Positions 9,040 through 19,000 of a stretch of DNA of 33,992 nucleotides are shown here, one piece after another (position 1 is the first letter of the stretch; each line of letters begins with the position of its first letter). Origin of the DNA: Globomyces pollinis-pini (Eukaryota; Chytridiomycota; Chytridiomycetes; Rhizophydiales; Globomycetaceae); NCBI GenBank assembly GCA_025399215.1, contig MU621278.1:1-33992 (forward strand). The letters run 5' to 3'. The position numbers and the translations under genes are program-made. Under the pieces are notes generated by a model, which saw nothing but the letters and a program-made list of their open reading frames with translations, was not told where the DNA came from and did not search any database.

Positions 9040-9717
9040 ATTTTCTCCATGTGTCACTTCAAACATTGTCGTGTTGGTGACACCTTTAAACATACTAGCA
9101 CCATGGAAAATCGTTACTTGTTCATTTCTTAAATCGGTAAATGAGGAAGCCATACCAGCGTATAATTCATTTTTACCAGTGATTTTAATTTGTAGAATAC
9201 TGTCAATTTGGACTCTATCACCAATATACATGATGAGATGATGAGCACTGGTAGGAATTGCATAGGAAAAAATCGTCGCATCTTTATCAGGGTTTAATGG
9301 TAATTTACTGTCTTTTCCCATGTATTCCATATTTGCTTTGGATGGTTCTTGGGTCTTCTCTGGTAGTTTATCGGAAATTGTTTCACCTGGTGTATATTTC
9401 GTGCCAGGTTTAACTTGTTCATGAGTCTTCTCCGGTAATTTATTAGTAGTGATTTCAACGACTTTGTCAGTTTTAGGTACTTCTTGAGTCTTCTCTGGTA
9501 ATTTATCAACAACAGGTTCATTTCCAATTTTGCCATCTATGATATCATTCAAATCTAATTCATCAACGGGTACATCACTTTCTAATTTTATTCCAAAATC
9601 TTCGTAATTTAATTTCAAAAAAGATATCAAAGCGACCAGGGTTAAAATGCAGAGCATAATTCCCCAGATAAATCCAACTTGTCGATGCTTTTTATGTATA
9701 CCTTGGTTCAATGTCAT
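8338..9717 (-). CDS. Membrane-anchored ectodomain protein, paralogue 3 (family not recognised)
   Basis: A single exon of 459 aa from ATG 9715-9717. An open extension of 11 codons upstream begins with TTG and is not used. A basic tail (HKKHRQ) precedes a hydrophobic segment (about residues 15-35). An acidic stretch and a Lys/Glu/Pro/Thr-rich stalk follow. The stalk contains three to four imperfect copies of KLPEKTQE, unlike the stalks of paralogues 1 and 2. The C-terminal domain (from about IFSYAIPT) ends in QSYVVYPLY and is almost identical to paralogue 2 over the last 234 residues. This suggests recent duplication or gene conversion of the domain, with independent stalks. Function unknown. 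Confidence 0.75.
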   Translation of the reverse strand: MTLNQGIHKKHRQVGFIWGIMLCILTLVALISFLKLNYEDFGIKLESDVPVDELDLNDIIDGKIGNEPVVDKLPEKTQEVPKTDKVVEITTNKLPEKTHEQVKPGTKYTPGETISDKLPEKTQEPSKANMEYMGKDSKLPLNPDKDATIFSYAIPTSAHHLIMYIGDRVQIDSILQIKITGKNELYAGMASSFTDLRNEQVTIFHGASMFKGVTNTTMFEVTHGENTAIFKYAMYELNGDQTTYTFSNSTYRLLYRLAIHMDNFVGLAIFDTVKTISMDDSFWLAVKQSSAEVADKQFEVDYFSITDATIEIVNYLKSNDLTYQPGNEVILKYWDCYIFGFRLLNKLGIKIETMYKPLVGDIDVHQQVLKSFTSMNVSDPTSFSGYPFAIPVNDGYGRLLMDPNGNDLLNKLVSWQNTPVIEATVESDIPILSVPMDAPVWLYHWGVFVMQSYVVYPLY

Positions 9718-9836
9718 GGTAATTGAATTGAAGACACGAAAAAAAGTCAAAATTGAGCGTGTTTTGACTAATAGAATAATGCTTGAACTACAAACAAAGA
9801 ATTACACAGATAGTCAAATAGAATCCTGTACTAATT

Positions 9837-12354
9837 TTATTTTTTCAAATTCAAAATCAAATAATCACCACTACGTATTCCGCAACTACCTAAATTAAGT
9901 GCATTTCGTAAGACGGTGCCAGTAGTCGTAGATAACTTCTGTTTACTAACTGGGATGTGAACTAGAGATGTTAGTCGATCTTTCAGTTGTGCAACAGTCC
10001 AAAGAGGTGTCAAATCAGGTATGTCAAGGTTTTCTCCGGCTGGGGTTTGAATGGTGATCGACAACTACAGGTTATTTAGATGGTACTATTACAGCATTTG
10101 GATCAAGCTTTTGACGCTTTAGATTCCTATCTGGAGGAGGGGGTGGTTGAAAACCTGGAGGAGGTGGTGGTGGGGGTTGAAATCCAGGTGGAGGTGGTTG
10201 AAATCCAGGAGGTGGTGGTTGAAATCCAGGGGGTGGTGGTTGAAATCCAGGAGGTGGTGGTTGGAATCCAGGAGGTGGTGGTTGAAAGCCAGGGGGTGGG
10301 GGTTGAAATCCAGGAGGAGGCGGTGGTGGGGGTTGAAATCCAGGAGGTGGTGGTTGAAACGCTGGCGGTGGAGGTTGCTAAAACTAAGCTTCAAAAACAA
10401 ACCTTGGTCAATGTAGGGCCAAATGCAGGTGCAGCTGGTCCTCGAGGTGGATGAGGTATCATCCCAGCCTTAGCAGTGACTTTAGCAACAGAAGACTGAT
10501 GACCATCCCAAATGACTTTCTTTGGATCCACTTTTTTAGTTTCTGTTGGTGCGAATTCAGCACGAGCACCTCCAAACAAGTCAGCTCGTTTGGACGACAT
10601 TCTTGCCAAATTTTGCACCAGGACATCATCTTTTACCAAATTTGAATCTTGTTGACGAGCTTCTAAAGCTTGCTTCTGTTCTCGCCATTTCGGGTCAAGC
10701 AGCTCAATTCGCATATGCTCTGCCATTTCTGAAACTTTGATAGATTGCTTACAACGAGGACATATTTGTGTACCTTGGGTTGTGTGCCGACCAACTATAT
10801 GGTTTAGATAAATACAGGGTAGTATTACCTTTTGGAACATAATTAGTTCTGATATTTGCTGGTGGAGCAATTTCTTCTGTTTTGGTAACTAAAATTAATG
10901 AGGAAAAAACTAATAGTTTACCTTTACCGTTAGTTCACTTATCAGAGTACCTTTAAAACAATTTAATCGGGTGCGAATATTTACCTTTTGATTCTAAAAC
11001 TACTACTTAGGATCAATACAAATAGAATATTAATACCTTTCACATCGTTCTTTACTACTGGTTTTTCATTTTCTTCATCTGAGCCCATTTCCATATCAGA
11101 ATCAGCATCCATATCCACTTCATCATCCATCTACAATCAGAGAACATTCGACAACCTCCATATCATCTGCTCCAGTCTCGGCTGGGTTGTCGAAATTGAG
11201 CAATGCTTTACGTTGTTCCAGTGTCATACTTTCCAGTTCCATCACTGTCATTGGTGGTGGAAGGATTGATTTGTCGTCGGATTCATTAAATTCGATGGTT
11301 TCAACTACCACAAAATCATGCCAATCAATTGTCGCAAATGCAACTAGAAAAGTTAGTTGATTGCTTCATAATTTGAGATAGGAAAGAAACATAGATTAGA
11401 TCAAAAAACCGTTAAAATTCTGTTTACGTAGTAATTGACTTACTTTTTTCTTCATCGGCATCTTTTTGAGCCTTTTCTTTTTCATGAACAACATAAGCTT
11501 CAAAGTCAACACGCTCTTTTATCCGATCTAAGACCTAGAAATATAAAATGGGGAAAATGAACCCACCTGAAATCGATCTTCATGATTCAGTGTAAGTTTA
11601 TCAAAGAGATCACGCGGTGGTATCAGTACTCTAGTATATTGGTCTATGAGTCTGGTGAAGAACGGATAGAGTGAATGTGATGGTCGAAGGAAATCGAACT
11701 GATAATTTCGAGCTTCACGCTGCCCAAGTGTGGCCATAAAGTGGGATCCATTACGTGCGACAAACTGAGCAGTGAGTTTCACAATTTCCAGATCTTGTTT
11801 TGAGATTGAGGGCAGGTCCATTAGGTATTCGTATGGTGGTGGTGGGAGTGGTACATGGGTTTCCTGTTCTTGTTCAATTGGCTGAACTTGCACAGGAGCT
11901 TTTGGCATATTTTTTCCAGCCTAATCTTAATCGTTCTTGAAATACCTATATCAAATACATTTAGTATCAAAGTATGTTAACGAAGAGAATTCTTGTGATC
12001 AAGAGTTGCTAACCTAACTATTCGTAACAGCATTATAGTTACAATATTGTTAAATGAATGTGCACCATATGGTAAGTAGCGTTTAAGTGCCATATTTTAA
12101 TGGGATGAAATTTAAATGAAGTGAGTGATAGACTGTACCTTTAATTTTTTGAGATGATAAGCGTAATAAGTGTAGTAAGGGTCATTTGGATTCAAGAAAC
12201 CAAATTTTGGGTTATGTAATTCCTTTTCTCTAATTCTGTCTTCAAATCCAGTACCGTTTCTAGCAACATAATCAGCTGTTTTATCGCAAATTGCTCTAAT
12301 ATCTGGAGGTGGGTAAATCACTCCTTCATCGGATTCAGCGTCACTATCTGCCAT
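9837..12354 (-). CDS. SF3A1: Splicing factor 3A subunit 1 (SF3A1/Prp21)
   Basis: Nine exons: complement(12139..12354, 11567..11920, 11444..11534, 11156..11343, 11037..11130, 10829..10888, 10403..10794, 10093..10377, 9837..10064), 635 aa. SF3A1 is part of the SF3a complex of the U2 snRNP and acts in prespliceosome assembly. Domains: SURP1 (about 13-72, IYPPPDIRAICDKTADYVAR), SURP2 (about 95-160, LTAQFVARNG and NYQFDFLRPSHSLYPFF), the conserved IDWHDFVVVETI, an acidic stretch, EHMRIELLDPKW, IWDGH, a proline-rich tract of about eleven PPPPGFQ-like units, and a C-terminal ubiquitin-like domain (last 75 aa, QTPAGENLDIPDL onward). Introns are 218, 32, 100, 25, 148, 34, 25 and 28 nt. The 148-nt intron could hide a 9-nt microexon. 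A CxxC (CPRC) precedes the EHMR motif. Confidence 0.9.
10133..10377 (-). repeat. 21-bp tandem repeat encoding PPPPGFQ units of SF3A1
   Basis: About eleven imperfect 21-bp units (on the plus strand TTGAAATCCAGGAGGTGGTGG) encode the SF3A1 proline-rich linker. Some units are lengthened to seven prolines (30 bp). The G-rich plus strand gives long spurious frames on both strands; only the minus-strand frame is continuous with the gene. Confidence 0.85.
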
Positions 12355-12525
12355 TGGAATGATCTGAAATTGAAAAAAAAAGAATTCAATGGAATTCCAT
12401 GAGAACGCGAATAGAGGATTTGAATGAACAGATGCATCAATAAAGACACCAATTTATTAGTGCCTTTTTATTAGGAATCACATCAGTTGAACGGTAGTTT
12501 GGGTTTGATTTTTTTGACTTTTTCT
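12355..12525. promoter_or_regulatory. Divergent promoter region between SF3A1 and VWA8
   Basis: 171 bp separate the two start codons. On the minus strand a pyrimidine-rich tract ending CAATTTCAG lies 9 bp before the SF3A1 ATG and could be the acceptor of a 5'-UTR intron. Confidence 0.45.
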
Positions 12526-15500
12526 ATGGACAGATTGAAGTTGGTCAAGAGACACTTGCATTCAGTCAATGGAAAGCAAGTAAGAGTTGGGAATGTGACT
12601 ATGAATCTGGGCCATTCTTTGAGACCCGAACTCATTCCTAATACTCCTTGGCCTCTGTATCACTCTTTAGACAAGAATTTAATTCATCATAAGAATCAAA
12701 TCAATTCTCAGTTGGACGAACAGCATGAACAGCAACTGCTTTCTCATATCGAATGGATGATGAAGAAGCATTTATTGGGTCAGGATATCTTGTTATATGG
12801 ACCACCAGGTAACGCTAACTGCATTGTATTACCTTTGTATTCTATTATTGAAATAATTGGACAAGCATTCATACCTTCACTAGAAATACACTAAAATCCA
12901 GGGCCATTTAAGCGACGCATTGCTTTGATGTATGCTGCCATTACCAGACACGAAACTGAATTCATCCTTATTCATCCGGATACTGCTGCTGACTCAGACT
13001 TAAAACAAAGGAGAGAAATTAGAACAGTTCCTTCCTCCCAAACCAAAGATAATGGAAATGAACACAACAGCAATTCCAAACAGTTTCTCAAGTGGGTAGA
13101 TGGATGCTGTGTACGAGCAGCAACACTTGGAAGGTGTTTGATTATTGAAGGTTATTAGTTTAGATTTCATTTATGATTATCAGGTATTGCTTGTCAAGTT
13201 TACTTTAGGTATCGAAAAGGCCGAGCGAAATGTGCTACCAGTACTGAACAATTTATTGGAAAATAGAGAAATGACGTAACAATGTATATATTAACATTCC
13301 AGCTTAGAAGACGGTAGACATATCATATCTGCAACTCGATATGACTCATTACTCAAATCGTATTCTTCTGAACAAATGAATGATTGGGGCTTGTTACGTG
13401 CTCATGAACAATTCCGTGTCATTGCTCTTGCTACACCAGTACCTCCTTATCCCGGTAAACCACTGGATCCTCCATTTCGAAGTCGATTTCAAGCTCGTTA
13501 TATAGACCTACCATATCTACCTACACCTTTCCTAACCAATCTTCATCGTTACCCACTCACTGGTATTCTGTTTAAAGGTGTTCATCATAGCAAATTTGAC
13601 CAATGTATCATCAGGAGGAACTAAGTCCAAGAATAGTAAACCATCAGGTATTTTATAGTACTGACAATACAGATCAACATATGGGTCAAATAGCTAATTT
13701 GATGTCCACCGTAAAAGTCAGTGCAAATATTGGTACTTATGCCGATCATCTCTGACATTTAGATCATTCTATGATAAAATCAGAAAATATGCTTCCACAA
13801 TTCAATCAAACGGCTTTGGAATCCTTTCATCGTTTCCACAATCTTTTCCCGCTCGATTCCCGTTGGTTCTTACGACCACTATTAAATCGATTTTGGCCCG
13901 ACTCATGGCTACCAAAACGTATACTGTGCATCACTAATCGTAGCTTTGGCTGAACATCAGCAAAACATTTTGGATGATTTATTGACAAAGTTTGGATACC
14001 ATGCTAAAAAAGGGAAATCAAAAGCGATCTCGAATGATTCAAATACTGGATACCTTTTTCGTGGTATTCAAAATGGATTAGCATTATTTGATACCATTGA
14101 AAATCAACGTGTTCAGTATCCAATTGTAACTGGTAATTTGTTAATTTTGAACTTTGAAGGAACCGACTATAATTCTATCGATGAACGTGATAAATTCATC
14201 ATGTCGAATCGTTGCGCTGATTTAATCAGTCGAATGATCCAATGTCACATAATGGAACAAGATTTTATAATTGTTGGACCAAAATCTTCATCCAAAACTA
14301 TTTGTATTCGTGAATTTGCTCGAAATTTGAATATGGAGTTATTAACTGTTCATTTGTTCAACGATATGACTACGAGAGATTTTTTGCAGATTCGACAAAC
14401 TCGTGATGATGGATCAACATGTTGGGTAGATTCACCTTTAGTTACGGCTGCTAAAAAGGGATGCATTGCAGTTTTGGATGGATTAGAGTGGGTTTCTGCA
14501 GATGTTTTGGCTGGAATTGGTCGTTTACTACAAGATCGGTTTGTTGTGATATAAACTCTAACTTTCACAAGGGAAATTACACTACCAGACAACTCTGTTC
14601 TCCTCAATCATGTCAATTATGATAATGTGAAGGATCGCACTGGCCTTACAGATGCTGTAATTTTTATTTTATATTTACAGTAAAGGAAATGGCTTCTCGT
14701 CAAATCTATCGAGTTCATCCTGCTTTTAGGGTCATTGCTACCGCATCTGTGGATTCAACACCAGGACCATTAAAATGGTTTAGCCAAGAAATGGGAACGA
14801 TTTTCCAATTTCTTAAATTGAATGAAATGTCTGTAGATGAAGAAACTCTCTTATTAACTTGTAAACTTTATAACATATAATAGTTAGCGCAAACTCAATG
14901 TCCACCAGATACTTTAGAGAAAGTGTTGCGATTCGCTCAGGCATTTAGAAAACTTGGGAATGCCCGCGGTCATCAAAGTGTCTTGGCTAATTCAGTGGCC
15001 GTTTCCACTCGACAATTGGTTCGTTTATGTAAACGTGCAGCATTTCCAGATTCTGACTTATATTCCTTAATTCACAATATCTGTCTTCGTCCATTTTTAC
15101 CCCACTTGGCTAAACTGGCATTGGACGAAATGTTGGCTGATATTGGTATCAAAAAACCAACCCACAGAAAAGTATTATAACTCATATTTTTTTACCTATA
15201 GGTTGACATTTTTGATGAAGGGAGTGTGGTTCGATTTGGAGATGTGGTTGTTGATAAATATAAAGCAGCTGCAGATGACCATGAAGCTGAAACTCTGATT
15301 CCATATACGAATAGTGAAGATAATGCTGATCGTGGCACTAGTTTCTATAGCAATACCGACCACAATAGAATATTGCGTGATTTAGCCTTAGATTTCTCAC
15401 TGGGAGAACATCTGTTGGTGATTGGCAATCAAGGTGTTGGTAAGAATAGACTAACAGATCGGTTTTTGGAATTGATGCGATACCCTCGTGAATATATCCA

Positions 15501-17471
15501 ATTGCATCGTGACACAACTGTACAGGCTTTGTTAGTACAACCTGTACTTGAACATGGTCGAATCGTATACCGTGATAGTCCTTTGATTAAAGCAGTACGA
15601 TTTGGTAGAGTGCTAGTTGTAGATGAGGCAGATAAGGCACCAGTTTACATCACATCTATCTTGAAGAGTTTGGTAGAGACTGGAGAAATGGATGTGTCCG
15701 ATGGTAGAAAGATTCGACGCATTAAGACTCATGTGGATGATATTGAAGTTCATCCTGTAAAGACTCTTTTGTTTTTTAATAGTTAGAATTTTAGAATGAT
15801 TGTGTTGGCTAACCGACCTGGATTTCCTTTCTTAGGAAACGATTTTTTCGCGTCTATTGGCCAAGTTTTTGGAACATATCCAATCGAGAATCCTTCATTT
15901 GAATCAGAAGTAGCATTGTTATGTCAAAAGGCCCCATCAGTATCTGTGGATCTTATTCGTAAACTGGTTGGAGCGTTTGGGGATCTCCGAACAGCCTTTG
16001 ATGATGGATTGGTATCTTATCCTTATTCATTACGTGAACTCATTCACCTCGTTTCACATCTGGATGCCTTTCCTCATGATTCAATTGAATCTGTTCTTCG
16101 AAACGTCTTCGATTTTGATGTCCATCAACGAGATTTCACTGATTTCTTAGTTGAAACATTCAAAAAGCATGGGTATGAGAAAGACATTTAACAGGCTCTA
16201 GCATTATTTTGAATCAAATTGGGCTACATGCTATTCAGACCATGACGGTGGATAGACAATTGGCCGTTTCTTATAGTGAAAAAACACCCCCAGCCATTTC
16301 TGAACCGAAACATGGAAAAGTAGATGATAAAAATGAACCGCATGTAGGTGGTAATACTTGGGCCGGTGGAACTGGTGGATCTGATACAGCCGGTTTGGGT
16401 GGTCGTGGTGGACCCTATCGCCTAGATAGTGGAAACCCAATTAAACAACTACCAGATGTTTGTTTTTGAGTATCTTGATAGTTAGGAATTGAAAAATAAT
16501 GTTCCTGAACATGTTTTGAAGGCTGCTCGTGAGATGGGACGTGATGCACTAAAGAAGAAATTGCAAGATATTAAAATGAGTCCTTATGAATCTGAAGTAT
16601 GGATAGTATCATCTTATTTTTAGGTATATACTAGTTTATATGATAATGTCAAAATTCCAATTCAACAATTGAAAGTTATTCTAGATTCTGTAAAATCAAA
16701 ACAAAAAGAACGAGTTTGGATTCGTAACCAAATCGAAGGAGAATTGGATGATACAAAATTGGTTGAAGGTATCACGGGTGAACATTCCATCTATAAACGA
16801 CGTGGTCTTGAAGATCAAGCTTTTGGAGTTCAACAGCTACCCAAACGAATCAAGTTTGTGTTTGATGTGTCTGGGTCAATGTATCGCTTCAATAGCTATG
16901 ATCAACGTTTAACGAAGTCTTTGGAAACTGCTGCTTTGGTTTGATAAGTAGATGTATTGATTTTGTAGGTGATGGAAAGTCTGAAAGGAATGGAAGATAA
17001 GTACGTTTATGATATTGTTGGTCACAGTGGCGATTCAGCATGCATACCGTTCGTAAAAGCACATAATCCACCCAAGAATGAAAAGGAGATCCTTGATGGT
17101 ATGCTTTATACGTTATTGATCATATAGTTTTGATGGAAATGCAAGCACATGCGCAGTACTGTTGGTCTGGGGATAACACCATGAATGCTACAATGCGTGC
17201 CATACAAGATGTTACAGCCGAACCTGCTGATGATTATTATGTTATCGTTCTCTCTGACGCTAATCTGAAACGATATGGAATTGGTGCTGAAGAGTTTTCA
17301 AACGTGATTGAATTTGATTCAAGAGTATCTACTACCGTTTTGTTTATCGGGTCCATTGGAGATGAAGCAGTGAAATTAACACGGTTATTACCAAAGGGTC
17401 GTGCTTTTGTTGCCAAACATTCTGGACAGATTCCAATGTTTATGAAAGATATTTTTTCATCTATTGCTTAA
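12526..17471 (+). CDS. VWA8: von Willebrand factor A domain-containing protein 8 (VWA8), short form
   Basis: Eighteen exons: 12526..12808, 12902..13150, 13209..13275, 13303..13562, 13591..13647, 13673..13732, 13763..13918, 13944..14538, 14572..14656, 14686..14860, 14888..15171, 15202..15756, 15787..16172, 16202..16457, 16486..16596, 16624..16938, 16969..17098, 17128..17471; 1455 aa. VWA8 is a mitochondrial AAA+ protein with three ATPase-like modules and a C-terminal VWA domain. Seen here: a basic N-terminus; module 1 at GPPG (about 92, degenerate Walker A); module 2 at GPKSSSKT (about 489); module 3 at GNQGVGKN (about 832) with Walker B VLVVDEADKAP; FPFLGNDFF; the glycine-rich HVGGNTWAGGTGG; and MIDAS DVSGSM (about 1274). 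It is about 450 residues shorter than the animal protein: exon 13 passes from module 3 almost directly to the glycine-rich segment. Confidence 0.9.
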
Positions 17472-17601
17472 TAAAACTCAGCAATGTGATATGTGATATG
17501 GTTGACTTATAGTGGACGTATCTAGAAAGAGTTATTTTTCTATAGTGAGACATGAAAACGTCAGTTGTATTGTGTACGATTTTACATTTTAATTTGTTCA
17601 T
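17472..17601. other. Intergenic region
   Basis: Short spacer between VWA8 and seven-helix copy 1; no feature seen beyond AT-rich flanks. Confidence 0.4.
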
Positions 17602-18507
17602 ATGGGGACGGAACCAGTATTGGTAACTTTCCAAGTAGTTTTGATTCTTCATTTGGTGATGGGGATTGTATGTATCGGTGTTGGAACCTATTTTGGGTAC
17701 AAATACTATTGGAACGTTCGAAAACAACATTTGATTCAAATATCTGGATTATTTTTGTTGGATGGAATGATGCTGTGTGTAAGATTTTGGATGTGTGTAC
17801 ACGACACGACATTGGTTCATATTATATCTAATTGGATGATGTTTTGTGTACTGATTCTATTCGCCTGGATTCAAATGTCCATGATTCATATAATATGCGT
17901 GGCAGGGACTTTTATCCGTAGAGAAGTTGTCGGATACTTGAGATTTGTGATTGTTGGGATGGTGGTAATTGGAATGTGGGGTGAAATATTCCTTCATATT
18001 ACATTTGAACACAATGATGGTACTGTGGCAGATAAGGTATTCATGACACGGTACTAATTTTTGAAGTGGGAACGATATGGTTCAATGGTAGTCGTTGTGG
18101 TACTGCAGTTATTCAGCTTATGGGAGGGAGTTTATATGACTATGTTGATGAAGTCTGTCAGTAAAACTACAAAACCTGGTGATGCTTTAAATAATTATAT
18201 CGGATATTCAAGGAAAGCAACCATCTTATTGACTATATTTGTGATGGCAGCCGTCATTACATCTGGGTTATATTTAGGAATGCCAAAGCATGGTGAAGTG
18301 GGAACAGTCCAATACATGAAATATCAAAACATGATGAATTCATGTTCTCTAATGCTTTCTATGCAGATGATTAGTGCTGCTTTATTATTTGAATGTATCA
18401 AATGTATGAAGTTTGGAAATCTAACCAAGAAGAGTCGACCAACTCAAGCACCAGAAACAACACTGCACAAAAACCAACAAAGTTCACCTAAAAAGAAACC
18501 ATTTTAA
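17602..18507 (+). CDS. Seven-helix receptor-like family, copy 1
   Basis: Exons 17602..18036 and 18067..18507 (30-nt intron), 291 aa. It is the outlier of an eight-member family whose other members lie at 22342-31277. Four hydrophobic segments lie in exon 1 and three in exon 2. The intron falls in the loop between helices 4 and 5, just after a Gly/Asp-containing GTVADK and just before W-E-R, matching DGS(F/L)LD | WNR in the other copies. The tail has the family signature FECIKCMKFG followed by a Lys/Ser/Pro-rich cytosolic end, longer here than elsewhere. Basic loops follow helices 1, 3 and 5, giving predicted N-out/C-in topology. The ligand and G-protein coupling are unknown. Confidence 0.7.
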
Positions 18508-18512
18508 TAAAC

Positions 18513-18594
18513 TTTATAAACAATTCAGTCCTCAAGCGAACTTCAGATTCTTTCTTTATAAACAGCTCAATCCTCAAGCGTACTAGATTCTTTC
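18513..18594. repeat. Two-copy tandem repeat, ~41 bp
   Basis: TTTATAAACAATTCAGTCCT... (18513-18554) is followed immediately by TTTATAAACAGCTCAATCCT... (18555-18594). The copies share the CTCAAGCG core and the AGATTCTTTC end. Confidence 0.7.
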
Positions 18595-18826
18595 TCTGAC
18601 CAGTACGATTCAGATTAGCTTTTTTTTTCCAGGGTGGCTTTGACCAATTCGTTTAATGAAAGATGAAAGATTAGACCGTTTGGGACCCCATTGAAAGAAC
18701 CAAACAAGATATCGTATATAATTAGTATGGTTGAAGAGAGTAATTGTTTCTTGTAACTTAACCCCACATTTAGATAGTTTAAAAAATAAGCATGTTTCAT
18801 GATCTAAAAATCAAATTAAAACAGAA

Positions 18827-18868
18827 TTCTTTAATGCATCATATTCTTTCTTTAATGCACCATGTTCT
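18827..18868. repeat. Two-copy direct repeat, ~20 bp
   Basis: TTCTTTAATGCATCATATTC is repeated as TTCTTTAATGCACCATGTTC in the EF-1alpha upstream region. Confidence 0.6.
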
Positions 18869-19000
18869 TCAACTCTTTGGTTTCGTCATATGACAAGATG
18901 GATTGTTGACCTTCCTGATCAAAAAAAAACATTGCAAAGCCACACGGACTATTTAATAAGAAAAATTTTATTTTTAATTTTCGCAATTTAATTATTCCAA

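Larger units (their letters stand above)
18508..19000. promoter_or_regulatory. EF-1alpha upstream region
   Basis: Contains two local duplications (18513-18594 and 18827-18868) and a T-rich stretch before the non-coding part of exon 1. Short minus-strand open frames (18615-18800, 18852-19055) show no recognisable features. The region must hold the promoter of a highly expressed gene, but I cannot point to specific factor sites. Confidence 0.4.

Noticed and set aside
10133..10377. G-quadruplex or CRISPR-like array
   Set aside because: The spacing is a 21-bp coding heptad, in frame with SF3A1; there are no spacers, and the G-runs follow from proline codons.
10080..10454. Val/Glu/Gln-repeat protein on the plus strand, and His/Leu or Trp/Arg repeat frames
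   Set aside because: They are shadow frames of the SF3A1 proline-repeat minisatellite.
12526..17471. VWA8 as a pseudogene with more than a dozen frameshifts and stops
   Set aside because: Every break coincides with a GT...AG segment of 25-93 nt, and removing all 17 gives one 1456-codon frame aligned with the family.
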